From: Rhodococcus sp. CH91
Lineage (GTDB): Bacteria > Actinomycetota > Actinomycetes > Mycobacteriales > Mycobacteriaceae
Direction of reading: 5' to 3'
DNA: 64,000 bases
Assembly (NCBI RefSeq): GCF_022554085.1
Contig: NZ_JAKFYR010000002.1
Span: 186,001-250,000 of the forward strand
Part shown: in pieces, positions 37,740-46,145 of the stretch
How positions within the stretch are numbered: the first letter of the stretch is position 1
Layout of the letters: the number at the start of each line of letters is the position of its first letter
The notes under the pieces: generated by a model
Told to the model about the DNA's origin: nothing
The model's database searches: none
Seen by the model: only the letters and a program-made list of their open reading frames with translations
Program-made: the position numbers and the translations under genes

Positions 37740-38423
37740 TCACCGCGGGGGCCGGCGCCGGTCACCCGGCGGCGAGAGCGAGGACAGCTCGCGCACGGTC
37801 GCGCAGCACACGTCGAGAAGTTCACGATCGTGACTGATGAACAGCACTCCCATCGCGTGCAGCTCGACGTGGGACCGGATCATCGCGATCAGGGCCGCTG
37901 TGGTCGCCGCGTCGAACATCGATGTGGCCTCGTCGCAGACGAGATAGCGGGGACGCTGTGCCAGGGCGCGGGCGAGGCATGCTCGCTGCAGCTGACCTTC
38001 GCTGACATCGTAGGGGCGCCGGGAGAGCAGGTCGGGGGTCAGACCCACCGTGGCGGCGAGTTCGGCCACCTCCCCGGTCGTGTGCGGGATCCCCGCGATC
38101 TCCCACGGCTGGCTGACGACGGCGCCCAGGGTGAGCCGGGGATCGGTCGCTGTTCGCGGCGACTGGAAGAGCATGGCGACTTTTCCGCGTATCGCGGCGG
38201 GAGCACCGAAACGCGTCTTGGTCACCCGGTGGCCGTCGACGGTCACGGTGCCCGATCTTGGGCGGTCGAGCGTCGTGAGGATGCGCGCGAAGGTGGTCTT
38301 CCCGCTCCCGGAGGGCCCCGAGAGCCCGATGATCTGCTTCTCTCCGACCGTCAGGGAGACGCCGCGCAGGATGTCGGCCTCGCGCCCGTACCCGACGGTG
38401 ATGTTCTCGGCGCACAGACTCAC
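37740..38423 (-). CDS. ABC importer ATP-binding protein (DppF/CntF-type)
   Basis: A 227-aa ATPase, the last gene of a five-gene importer operon. Walker A is GPSGSGKTT near residues 36-44 and Walker B is YLVCDEATS. The H-loop is LFISHD. The family signature LSGGQ is replaced by VSEGQ (in YDVSEGQLQRACLARAL), unusual but still with Ser and Gly at the key sites. GTG 38423 overlaps the stop of the upstream ATPase (GTGA). It is short and lacks the C-terminal oligopeptide extension, like the second ATPase of Nik/Cnt-type systems. Confidence 0.85.
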   Translation of the reverse strand: MSLCAENITVGYGREADILRGVSLTVGEKQIIGLSGPSGSGKTTFARILTTLDRPRSGTVTVDGHRVTKTRFGAPAAIRGKVAMLFQSPRTATDPRLTLGAVVSQPWEIAGIPHTTGEVAELAATVGLTPDLLSRRPYDVSEGQLQRACLARALAQRPRYLVCDEATSMFDAATTAALIAMIRSHVELHAMGVLFISHDRELLDVCCATVRELSSLSPPGDRRRPPR

Positions 38424-39352
38424 AGCTCTCTCCTGTCCCGCCGGGTGCGGACGGTCCGGGAGCCGAGCGTCACGAGATGTGTGGGACCGCCGGAGAAGGT
38501 GGTGGACGGTTTGCGCAGGTGGTACACGCAGTCGTCGGGGAGGTTCGTCAAGCTCGGGGGTGACCCGGGCATCGACCGCAGTCCACGAGAGGGCAGTGCA
38601 GCAAGAAGATCGGCTGTGTAGTCGTGCCAGGGGTCGTCGAGAACGTCGTCGGCAGGACCTACTTCCATGATCCGGGAGGCGTACGACACGGCGATCGTGT
38701 CGGCGATTCCGGTGCGGAGCAGCGCACCGAGATCGTGGGTGATGAGCAGTACGGCGGCGCCCTCGTCGGCGAGTGCGCGCAGGACCGCCAGGATGTGGTC
38801 GGCGAGGGCCCGATCGAGTTGTGAGGTGGGTTCGTCCGCCACGACGACCACGGGGTCGGCCGCGACAGCGGCGGCGACCACCACTCGCTGCGCCATTCCC
38901 CCGGACAGCTCGTGCGGATACCGGTCGAGATCGGCGGGGTTCAGACCCACGCGTTCGGCGAGTTCGTCGCAGGTCTTCGGAGAGTGCAGCACGTCGAGGG
39001 TTTCCTGGAGCTGGGACCGCGCGGTGCGGACGGGGGTCAAGGAGGTGACCGGTGATTGGGGGACGAGCGCTGTCAGGCGCCCGCGAACATTCGCCCGGTG
39101 ATCGTGGGGAGGAAGTATCCGGACGGCGGAGCCGCCGGTGGTGACGGTGATGGAGCCGTGCGAGCGGGCATGGGCGGGAAGCATGTTCATCACCGCCGCG
39201 GCCAGGATCGACTTGCCGCATCCCGACTCGCCGACGAGCGCGGTGACGGTGCCCGCCGGCACGGTCAGCGAGACGTCGGTCGCGGCGTGCACGATCTCGT
39301 GCGGGGAGACCGGGATGCGGACCGTGAGGTGCTCGATCTGCAGGCCGTTCAC
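38420..39352 (-). CDS. ABC importer ATP-binding protein (DppD/CntD-type)
   Basis: A 310-aa ATPase of the peptide/nickel importer family. Walker A is GESGCGKSI, the signature is LSGGMAQRV, Walker B is VVVADEPTS and the H-loop is LLITHD. The C-terminal part after ~residue 250 (LLAALPSRGLRSMPGSPPSL) resembles the oligopeptide-ABC extension. However, it lacks the Cys cluster that binds Fe-S in some members. GTG 39352 overlaps the upstream permease stop (GTGA). Confidence 0.86.
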   Translation of the reverse strand: MNGLQIEHLTVRIPVSPHEIVHAATDVSLTVPAGTVTALVGESGCGKSILAAAVMNMLPAHARSHGSITVTTGGSAVRILPPHDHRANVRGRLTALVPQSPVTSLTPVRTARSQLQETLDVLHSPKTCDELAERVGLNPADLDRYPHELSGGMAQRVVVAAAVAADPVVVVADEPTSQLDRALADHILAVLRALADEGAAVLLITHDLGALLRTGIADTIAVSYASRIMEVGPADDVLDDPWHDYTADLLAALPSRGLRSMPGSPPSLTNLPDDCVYHLRKPSTTFSGGPTHLVTLGSRTVRTRRDRREL

Positions 39353-40167
39353 AGCCGTGCCACCGTCCGTACCGGGCTGACCCGCCCCCGCAGCACAGAA
39401 CCCGCCGCCGCCACCGCGAGCGTCGTGACGACGAGGAGACCGGCGGGGAACACCAGGGTCCACCAGCCCCCGAGGAGAAGGGAACTGCGTGCTTCGGCGA
39501 GCAGGGTGCCCAGACTCGGGGCGTGCGGCGGCAACCCGAAGCCGAGGAACGACAGGGTCGACTCGTGCCACACCGCGTGGGGGAGCAGCAACACGACGGC
39601 GATCAGCGCCTGAGGTGCGGTGGCGGGAACGAGATGCCGGATGATCACGTGCCGGCGGGACGCACCCGCCAGGATCGCCGCGTCCACATAGGGGCGAGCG
39701 CGCAGACCGAGGATCTCCGAGCGGATGATGCGTGCGACCTGGGTCCAGTGGGTCAGGGCGATCGACAGCACGATCGCGACGGCACTGCCGCGGAACATCG
39801 CCACGATGACGATGCCGAGGAGAAGATGCGGGAGCGCGTTGACGGCGTCGGTGACACGCATCATCGCGCGATCCGTCCACCCTCCGGCGAAGCCCGAGAC
39901 GGCTCCGATGAGGACCCCCAGAACCGTCGCCAGCGCCGCGCACGCCACGGCGATGAGCAGTGAGGTCCGGATGGCCTTGGCGATGCGTACGAACAGGTCC
40001 CGTCCCGAGGCGTCGGTACCGAACGGATGGGCCGGCGACGGAGCGGACCGTGCCACCGCGAAATCCGTGACGCGGTCGTCCACCCCGGCGATCCAGGGTG
40101 CTGCCACCGCGTAGACGACGAGGACGGCCAGGACCGCCGATGCGGCGAGCAATCGCCGGTCAACCAT
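39349..40167 (-). CDS. ABC importer permease (DppC/CntC-type)
   Basis: A 272-aa membrane permease with about six helices. The periplasmic loop HPFGTDASGRDLFVRI after the first helix is a hallmark of DppC-type subunits. The EAA-type coupling loop is seen in PYVDAAILAGASRRHVIIRH followed by LVP. It overlaps the upstream permease gene by 8 bp and the downstream ATPase by 4 bp, so the operon is tightly coupled. Confidence 0.87.
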   Translation of the reverse strand: MVDRRLLAASAVLAVLVVYAVAAPWIAGVDDRVTDFAVARSAPSPAHPFGTDASGRDLFVRIAKAIRTSLLIAVACAALATVLGVLIGAVSGFAGGWTDRAMMRVTDAVNALPHLLLGIVIVAMFRGSAVAIVLSIALTHWTQVARIIRSEILGLRARPYVDAAILAGASRRHVIIRHLVPATAPQALIAVVLLLPHAVWHESTLSFLGFGLPPHAPSLGTLLAEARSSLLLGGWWTLVFPAGLLVVTTLAVAAAGSVLRGRVSPVRTVARL

Positions 40168-41197
40168 CGGTGCTCACCCGTGGGTCGAGGCCCGCGTACA
40201 CGACGTCGGCGAGCAGGCTGCCCGCCATCACCAGGAGGACGGTGCCCACGGTGAGTACTGCGAGCAGCGACATGTCCAGGTTTCGTGCGGATTCCACGAC
40301 CGCGCTTGCCAGCCCCGGCCAGGAGAAGACTTCTTCCACGAGAACCGCCCCCACGAGGATCTCGGGCAGCCGGACCCCGATGATCGTCACGAACGGGGCG
40401 AGCGAGGTGGGGAGGATGTGCCGGCGGGTGACGAGCGAGGGAGGGATTCCTCGCGCGACGGCACCGGCGACGAAGTCCTCACCGCGGGCGCTCGACACGG
40501 ATTCGCGGACGGCGAGCAGAAGCCACGGCATCTGGGACAGGGCCAGGACACCCGCGGGCAGTGCGAGATGCCGCAGTACCTGACCCACCGTCGGATCGGC
40601 GCCCGCATCGGTGAGGCCCGCGACGGGGAACCAGCCCGTGGCGACTGCCAGGACGGCGACCGTTCCCAGGGCGAGGACGAAAGGGGGCAGGGACTGCACG
40701 ACGACGCAGATCGCCGAGACGATCCGGTCGATCCTTCCACCCCTGTGCATGCCGGACCACGTGCCGATCGCCAGGGACAGAACGATCGCTGCCGTGAGCC
40801 CGACCGCCGTCAGCAGCAGGGTCCACGGCAGCCTTTCGGAGACGACCTGCGCGACGGGCTGGTCGAACGTGCGGGACATGCCGAGGTCGCCGGACGAGAC
40901 GGCGCTCAGCCAGTCCCCGTAGGCGGAGTACCAGGGCCTGTCGAAACCGAGTTCCTCGGCGATGAGTGCCTTGTCGGTTTCGCTCGTGGTGACGTAGCGG
41001 GTGCCGAGATAGCCGACCAGCGGGTCGAACGGCGACGCGGCGGCCGCGGCGAACACTGCAGCGGATACCACGGCCAGCACCGGGACGAAGAACAGGAGGC
41101 GACGGCCGACCATCCGGACGATCGCGCGGCGCCGCGCTGCGCCACGCCCGGCACGTCGTGGGGGCGATGTCTCGTTCCGGACAGCGAGATTCGTCAT
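40160..41197 (-). CDS. ABC importer permease (DppB/CntB-type)
   Basis: A 345-aa permease. It has an N-terminal basic segment and first helix (FFVPVLAVVSAAVFAAA), a periplasmic loop with ELGFDRPWYSAYGDWL, and five more helices. The EAA loop is in GEDFVAGAVARGIPPSLVTR followed by RHILPTS. ATG 41197 (MTNLAVRNE) overlaps the stop of the substrate-binding protein by 4 bp. The open frame extends upstream to 41761 but only through that gene. Confidence 0.87.
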   Translation of the reverse strand: MTNLAVRNETSPPRRAGRGAARRRAIVRMVGRRLLFFVPVLAVVSAAVFAAAAASPFDPLVGYLGTRYVTTSETDKALIAEELGFDRPWYSAYGDWLSAVSSGDLGMSRTFDQPVAQVVSERLPWTLLLTAVGLTAAIVLSLAIGTWSGMHRGGRIDRIVSAICVVVQSLPPFVLALGTVAVLAVATGWFPVAGLTDAGADPTVGQVLRHLALPAGVLALSQMPWLLLAVRESVSSARGEDFVAGAVARGIPPSLVTRRHILPTSLAPFVTIIGVRLPEILVGAVLVEEVFSWPGLASAVVESARNLDMSLLAVLTVGTVLLVMAGSLLADVVYAGLDPRVSTDG

Positions 41198-42801
41198 GGC
41201 TCGCGTGTCCAGGTGTCGAGCGACCACCAGGGGCCCCAGGTCACCCCGTGAGAATGCGGTTCGAGGATCGGCTCGGAGGTCGCCCACTCCGAATCGCGGG
41301 ATATGTACGTGTGGTCGAGGAAGGCGAGGAAGACGTATCCCGGATCGGCGACATAGGCGGCCTGCATGTCGCGGTAGAGGCTGTTGCGGGTGTCCGGGTC
41401 GAGTTCGCGGCGGGCCCGGTCGAGGGCCTCGTCCACAGCGGGATTCGAATAGTCGCTCGCATTGTCGTAGATGCTGCCCACTCCGGGCTCGACGTACTGC
41501 GAACTGAGCGTGGTGTACGCCTGGGTGTCCGGATCGTAGGGTTCGCTTCCGCCACCGAGAAGAGTTGCGTCCGTGTTGATCCGAGGATCGATCCGATCCC
41601 AGGACAGTGCCTCGAGATCGATCTCGACGCCCACGGCCAAGGCGTCCGAGGCGAATGCCTGGGCAAGGTCGCGGCGGAGGGTGTCCTCCGAGTTGTACAT
41701 GAGGGTGAATTCCGCTCGGTTGCCGTCCTTTTCCCTGATGCCGTCGGCGCCTCGCTCCCAACCCGCGTCGTCGAGCAGTTCCTCGGCGCGCTGGGGGTCG
41801 TACGGGAATGTCGCGTCGGGGTCGTATGCCGCTCCGTAGACATCGGGAATCGGTGTCGACGCCGGTCGCCCGTGCCCACCGAGCACGTGGTCGATCATGG
41901 TGGGGCGGTTCGCGGCGAGGTTCAGTGCCACACGGATCGCTTTGTCTCCGGTGACGGGATCGCCGGTCGGCAAGGACACTCCGCGCCAGTCGGCCGAGGT
42001 GTGCGCGGTCAGCGTGGTGTCCTGGCCGGCGATCCGCTGTGCGAGCAGGGGCGGGAGGTTCGCGCCGTCCACTTCGCCGGCCGCCGTGCGCTGTGCGCGC
42101 GTGTTGTCGTCGGGCACATGGATGTAGGTCACGGTCTTCAGTTCGGGTGCGCCCGCCCAGTAATTGTCGTTCGCCTCGAAAACCGCTCGGTCCGGGCGGA
42201 GTTCGCGCAGGACGTAGGGCCCGGTTCCCACCGGCGCCGTGTTCAGCGTCGACTCGGTGGCGGGCTGCGCTGCGGCCACCGACTCGGAGGGGACGATTCC
42301 GATCAGCATCTTCGTCGCGAACGGAGCGTACGGATAGCGGAGAGTGAATCGAACTGTCGAATCATCCACTGCTGCAACGGTGTCGATCATCTCGAAGGAC
42401 GATCGGACCTCCGAGGCGGATGCCGGATCGAGAATCGCGCGGTAGGTGGCGACGACATCCTCGGCGTCGAGGGCGGAACCGTCGCTGAAGGCGACCCCCT
42501 CACGTAGCGACGCCGTCCAGGCGGTGGCGTCCTCGTTCGGCACCGGCAGCGCGGAGGCGAGCGCAGGCTCGAAACCCGGCATGCCGTCACCGCCTGTGAG
42601 CTGAACCAGGCCGTCGTACATGATCGATTCGCCGGCGAGACCGTAGCCGGCGATCGGGTTGTAGCCCCCTGGGGCGTAGCCGTCGGCAAGGACGAGATCG
42701 CCCTCGGTGTCCACCGCCGACGAGGGGGTTCCACACGCCGAGAGTGTCGCTGCTGCGGCGAATCCTGCTGCAGTTCCGGTTATGGTGCGTCGTTGTCTCA
42801 C
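41194..42801 (-). CDS. SBP_bac_5 family substrate-binding lipoprotein
   Basis: A 535-aa extracellular solute-binding protein, the first gene of the importer operon. The signal region VRQRRTITGTAAGFAAAATL ends in a lipobox (LSAC, Cys near residue 25). The mature part has family segments such as LREGVAFSDGSALDAEDVVATYRAILD and PVGTGPYVL. The family takes up di/oligopeptides, nickel or metal-chelator complexes. The five-gene order SBP-B-C-D-F fits any of these. GTG 42801 has GGAGG 4 bp upstream. A small AT-rich dyad in the 193-bp divergent region may be the operator. Confidence 0.85.
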   Translation of the reverse strand: MRQRRTITGTAAGFAAAATLSACGTPSSAVDTEGDLVLADGYAPGGYNPIAGYGLAGESIMYDGLVQLTGGDGMPGFEPALASALPVPNEDATAWTASLREGVAFSDGSALDAEDVVATYRAILDPASASEVRSSFEMIDTVAAVDDSTVRFTLRYPYAPFATKMLIGIVPSESVAAAQPATESTLNTAPVGTGPYVLRELRPDRAVFEANDNYWAGAPELKTVTYIHVPDDNTRAQRTAAGEVDGANLPPLLAQRIAGQDTTLTAHTSADWRGVSLPTGDPVTGDKAIRVALNLAANRPTMIDHVLGGHGRPASTPIPDVYGAAYDPDATFPYDPQRAEELLDDAGWERGADGIREKDGNRAEFTLMYNSEDTLRRDLAQAFASDALAVGVEIDLEALSWDRIDPRINTDATLLGGGSEPYDPDTQAYTTLSSQYVEPGVGSIYDNASDYSNPAVDEALDRARRELDPDTRNSLYRDMQAAYVADPGYVFLAFLDHTYISRDSEWATSEPILEPHSHGVTWGPWWSLDTWTREP

Positions 42802-42836
42802 GGTGCCTCCAGCACGTGATCGGCACGCTCTACTGC

Positions 42837-42859
42837 TCAGATGTTCAGATGAGAATCTA
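42837..42859 (-). promoter_or_regulatory. possible operator in the divergent SBP/yraN region
   Basis: In an AT-rich island just upstream of the binding-protein gene, TCAGATG occurs twice (42837 and 42845). It is followed by an AGAT-GAGA-ATCT dyad (42847-42858). TGAGAATC resembles one half of actinobacterial Zur/Fur-type boxes, but the other half is poor. Regulation by a metal sensor is only a suggestion. Confidence 0.3.
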
Positions 42860-42994
42860 ACACCGGCCCGGGGTCCGCCAACGCGTTTCGCGATACCGCA
42901 CCGGGTTGTCCACACCTGCCTCCTTCATCCACAGGATCTCCGTTTCGCGTGGAAGGCGCCGATTCTCGGGTCCTTCGGCTGGCACGGTGAGGGC

Positions 42995-43372
42995 ATGCAG
43001 GGGATGAGGGGGCAGATGGGACACAACCGGGATATCGGCGCACGAGGAGAGGATCTCGCCGCAGAGTTTCTCGAATCGTCGGGAATGGTGGTACTCGAGC
43101 GGAACTGGCGCAGCCGCTACGGCGAGCTCGATATCGTCGCGCAGGACGGCGCGGCCGTCGTCTTCGTCGAGGTCAAGACACGCACCGGAACCGGCTACGG
43201 AACACCGGCCGAGGCGGTGACGCCGCTGAAAGCCGAGCGTATCCGCCGTCTGGCCGGATTGTGGCTGTCGGAGCAGTCCCGGCGCTGGTCGCGCATCCGC
43301 GTCGACGTGGTGACCGTGCTGCTCACACGCGGTCGCGCGCCCGAGATCACCCACCGCAGGCAGGTGCTCTGA
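42995..43372 (+). CDS. yraN: YraN/UPF0102 family endonuclease-like protein
   Basis: A 125-aa protein of the YraN family with a restriction-endonuclease-like fold. Its motif GELDIVAQDGAAVVFVEVKTR (E, D, ExK) lies near residues 39-59. Such proteins are thought to act on branched DNA or in transformation, but the role is unsettled. ATG codons at 42995, 43004 and 43016 are all in frame and the start is uncertain. The stop overlaps the yifB ATG, giving a yraN-yifB-dprA unit as in mycobacteria (Rv2898c-Rv2896c). Confidence 0.87.
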   Translation: MQGMRGQMGHNRDIGARGEDLAAEFLESSGMVVLERNWRSRYGELDIVAQDGAAVVFVEVKTRTGTGYGTPAEAVTPLKAERIRRLAGLWLSEQSRRWSRIRVDVVTVLLTRGRAPEITHRRQVL

Positions 43373-44304
43373 TGGCACTCGGGCGAGCGTGGTCGGTAGC
43401 GGTCTCCGGGATAGACGGCCAGGTGGTCGAGATCGAAGCGGACATCGGCGGGGGTCTTCCGGGTGTGAAAATGGTGGGACTGCCGGATACCGCCTTGCAG
43501 GAATCGCGCGACCGCGTACGGGCTGCGGTGGCGAATTCCGGTGCCAGATGGCCCGATTCGAAGGTAGTGCTGGCGTTGTCGCCGGCCACGCTCCCCAAGG
43601 TCGGAAGTGTCTACGATGCGGGACTGGCGTGTGCCGTGCTCAACGCTGCGAACGTCGTGCCACTGGACCTGCTCGAGAAGACGATCCTGCTCGGCGAACT
43701 CGCCCTCGACGGCAGGCTGCGTCCGGTGCGGGGAGTGCTCCCGGCGGTACTCGCGGCCAAGAACCACGGCTGGCAGAAGGTCGTGGTACCGACCGCCGCG
43801 ATGAGCGAAGCGGCCCTCGTGGAGGACATCGATGTCCACGGCGCCGACAATCTGGCAGATCTGGTGCGCTGGTTGCAGGGCGACGGTCCGCTGGATCGCC
43901 CGGACGGACACCGCTCCCCGCCGCGCCCGGTCCGTAGCGATCTCAGCGAAGTGGTGGGCCAGCACGAAGCGCGCCGCGCACTCGAGGTGGCCGCGGCCGG
44001 TGCCCACCACCTCATGCTGACCGGTCCGCCGGGAGTCGGGAAGACGATGCTCGCGCAACGCCTTCCGGGAATCCTCCCGGAACTGAGCGAAGCGCACGCC
44101 CTCGAGGTGACGGCGATCCATTCGGTGGCGGGCGCGTTGTCGGCGGATCGGCCGCTCGTGACCGAGCCGCCCTTCGTCGCGCCGCACCACACGGCCACGG
44201 TGAGTTCACTGATCGGCGGGGGCACCGGTATGGCGAAACCGGGAGCAGTGAGCCGGGCACACCGCGGCATCCTCTTTCTCGACGAGTCGGAGACTTGCGA
44301 ATGA
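43372..44304 (+). pseudogene. yifB: yifB/comM 5' fragment, truncated by insertion
   Basis: YifB/ComM is a hexameric AAA+ branch-migration helicase that promotes integration of incoming DNA during natural transformation. This fragment encodes the N-terminal Lon-protease-like fold (~1-170), Walker A GPPGVGKT at residues 218-225 and Walker B ILFLDE at 300-305. Immediately after Glu305 the sequence becomes foreign, and after five unrelated residues (SETCE) reaches TGA, so the product is 310 aa instead of about 502. Sensor 1, the arginine finger and the C-terminal Mg-chelatase-like part lie on the other side of the insertion. The start overlaps the yraN stop by one base. Confidence 0.93.
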
Positions 44305-44363
44305 CACCCTAGGACAACGGATTTCGGAGTATATCAGCTCGCGGAGCAAAGTTCATCCTTTGC

Positions 44364-44525
44364 TCAGACCCGCCTCTTAATCAGCCGAACTACCCTGTCG
44401 AGCGTGTGCGGATGAACCACCTTTCCAGGTACAGCCGACGCCTCCGTCGACCGCCGCACGTAGTCCGCCAGATCAAACTCCGGGGGAGTGGCCGACTTGT
44501 CCTGACGATCTTGGTGGCGCGGCAC
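44364..44525 (-). CDS. possible small protein at the element's left end (53 aa)
   Basis: A short frame on the minus strand from GTG 44525. It reads VPRHQDRQDKSATPPEFDLA and continues DYVRRSTEASAVPGKVVHPH, ending LIKRRV. Third codon positions are GC-rich, which suggests real coding in a region with no other gene. The layout (acidic residue-Leu-Ala-x-Tyr-Val-Arg, then a short C-terminal helix) recalls small proteins common in actinobacterial phages; no database match was made. There is no convincing ribosome site, so it could also be the 3' end of a larger gene lost by deletion. Confidence 0.35.
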   Translation of the reverse strand: MPRHQDRQDKSATPPEFDLADYVRRSTEASAVPGKVVHPHTLDRVVRLIKRRV

Positions 44526-44594
44526 TGCGGGGATGCTACGGCTATCAAGATCCCGGTGGGGGTGCCCGATGTCACACGTGGATAAGATCCGCTG

Positions 44595-45395
44595 GTGAGC
44601 ACAGGGGAGAACGGCAAGAACTGGCCGTCGCGGGGATACAAGACACTGAGTTGGATTAGCAGGGTGCTGCTGGTCCCTACGTTGATCTTTTCCCTGTTCT
44701 TTCTTGTGAGAGCTCTGATCACCAGCATCAGCAACTGGAGCGGTTGGACGGGCTCAGAGTGGTCTGCGCTAGGGGCGTGGGCTAGTGCGGCTGCCGCAGC
44801 GTTTCTGGCGAGCGTTTCGGTGTGGCAGACGCACCGAGCGAACAAGCAAGCGCGGGCAGCAGAAGCGCGGGCTGACCAAGAGGTTGAGAACGCAGAGAAG
44901 CGCCACGCGGAACAGATGGCTCATGCGACAAGAACTACGGATGCTGAACTAGAGCGGCTTAAGACCGAGGCAGAGTATCAGGCGGTACAAGAAATACTTC
45001 ATTCGATCGTTACAGTTGCGTCAGAGGTCGGTGCAATGGAAGACCTTATTCATACGTTCAAGAAAAAGCCCTCAGAAGTAACTACGGCACAACTCTTTGA
45101 AGGCAGGAAAAGTGTTGTATCGCACACCAACGTTGCAGCTATCAAGTTCATGATGGCACTGCCTCGTTTGGCGGATAAAGACTTGCTTGAACAGGCGTAC
45201 AACCTGCATGAGACGATGCACGCCGTGCTGAAGAGTTTTAATGGAACAGATCCCGATCAGCTAGCGCCGGACTGGGAGAAGGCTGCTGATAATCTTCGGC
45301 CGATGCTTGAAGCACTGCGAGACATGCAGTCATTTGCTATAGGTTACTTCTCGGTCTACAAGAGGATGCAGGAGGCGTCGAAGGACGCGGCCTAG
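44595..45395 (+). CDS. membrane-anchored coiled-coil protein of the element
   Basis: A 266-aa protein I cannot assign to a known family. Two transmembrane helices are predicted near residues 18-42 and 56-78. A coiled coil rich in Ala, Glu, Arg and Lys follows (~79-128), then a helical domain of about 135 residues (segments VQEILHSIVTVASEVGAMED and DMQSFAIGYFSVYKRM). Base composition and codon use (many A/T third positions) differ sharply from flanking genes, so it was acquired. Small two-helix membrane proteins with a cytoplasmic domain carried by phages often act in exclusion or defence, but that is only a possibility here. It converges on the yopX gene with a 4-bp overlap. Confidence 0.7.
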   Translation: MSTGENGKNWPSRGYKTLSWISRVLLVPTLIFSLFFLVRALITSISNWSGWTGSEWSALGAWASAAAAAFLASVSVWQTHRANKQARAAEARADQEVENAEKRHAEQMAHATRTTDAELERLKTEAEYQAVQEILHSIVTVASEVGAMEDLIHTFKKKPSEVTTAQLFEGRKSVVSHTNVAAIKFMMALPRLADKDLLEQAYNLHETMHAVLKSFNGTDPDQLAPDWEKAADNLRPMLEALRDMQSFAIGYFSVYKRMQEASKDAA

Positions 45396-45790
45396 CCTTG
45401 ATTGAGAAGTTCCGGATGCTCGTGGACGTTGCCTCTTACCTCAACGAAGTCGCAGCAGTCGTGTAAGGACTCAATAACATTCTCCCACTGATAGCACCAA
45501 CCACCCTCATCCCAAATTACTTCACCCCAAGTCTCATCGTGCGGGTTCCAGCAGATGTCACCTTCGTATAACTCATTGTTGTGAGCATCTGATAAACCCG
45601 TAAATTGCCCGACGGTTCTGTAGTCGACGAAGATAGAACGCCGCACCTTTCTACCCGTTCGAACTGTGCCGTACCAGATAATCCGCGCATCCTTGTTAGG
45701 CTTCATATCAAGCTGTCCATAGACCATCTCCGTTTTATTCCTCGTGCCTCTTACTCTTGATAGCCCTCGAAACTTAATCTCACGGATCAT
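45392..45790 (-). CDS. YopX family phage protein
   Basis: A 132-aa protein with the clear YopX pattern. It has REIKFRG at residues 3-9, MVYGQL at 22-27, TVGQFTGLSD at 59-68, ELYEGDI at 73-79, VIWDE near 91 and GNVHEHPELL at 120-129. YopX proteins are found in phages and prophages of Firmicutes and other bacteria; the function is unknown. It is the best evidence that the element derives from a phage. ATG 45790 overlaps the stop of the upstream gene (ATGA), so the two form a small operon. An in-frame extension to 45895 has no homology. Confidence 0.85.
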   Translation of the reverse strand: MIREIKFRGLSRVRGTRNKTEMVYGQLDMKPNKDARIIWYGTVRTGRKVRRSIFVDYRTVGQFTGLSDAHNNELYEGDICWNPHDETWGEVIWDEGGWCYQWENVIESLHDCCDFVEVRGNVHEHPELLNQG

Positions 45791-46122
45791 GACTCGCCTC
45801 CACGCCGCACAACTTCTGAATCCATGTGATTTCCTACTGCTACACGGAACTCTTTGGCGGGGTAGATGCCAGTCTTCTGTTCGGCTACAAGCCACGCGTC
45901 GGTGAAGATGTCCAGGAACTCAAAATAAGTCATCTGTTGAGGCGTATCGTCCTTGACCGTTTGGGCAGCTATATCAAACAGCTCGCGGTCGTACTGAAGG
46001 TTATTTTTTCTAGCCTCCACCTCTTGGCGGATTGCCCTTGAAATAATGTCCGGTAAGTCGTCACGGACGGCGTTGAACGCTTCGAGATCATCCTTGCGGA
46101 CGTAAATAGTTCGATTTGGCAC
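45787..46122 (-). CDS. ribbon-helix-helix-like small protein, probable regulator
   Basis: A 111-aa protein starting VPNRTIYVRKDDLEAFNAVR, then LPDIISRAIRQEVEARK. A short strand, a turn and two helices at the N-terminus suggest an Arc/MetJ/CopG-type ribbon-helix-helix DNA-binding domain. It is followed by a ~65-residue helical part (MTYFEFLDIFTDAWLVAEQK). No partner toxin is recognised, so an antitoxin role is not supported. GTG 46122 has a perfect AAGGAG 9 bp upstream, which fixes the start against a longer open frame to 46614 that runs into yifB. It probably controls itself and yopX through the AT-rich dyads just upstream. Confidence 0.65.
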   Translation of the reverse strand: MPNRTIYVRKDDLEAFNAVRDDLPDIISRAIRQEVEARKNNLQYDRELFDIAAQTVKDDTPQQMTYFEFLDIFTDAWLVAEQKTGIYPAKEFRVAVGNHMDSEVVRRGGES

Positions 46123-46145
46123 TGCTTGGTTCTCCTTATTTAATT

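Noticed and set aside
44390-44845. A 151-codon minus-strand frame overlapping the membrane protein gene of the element
   Set aside because: It has no sensible start or ribosome site, and its composition (runs of Arg) looks random. A different minus-strand frame ending at 44364 has better coding statistics.
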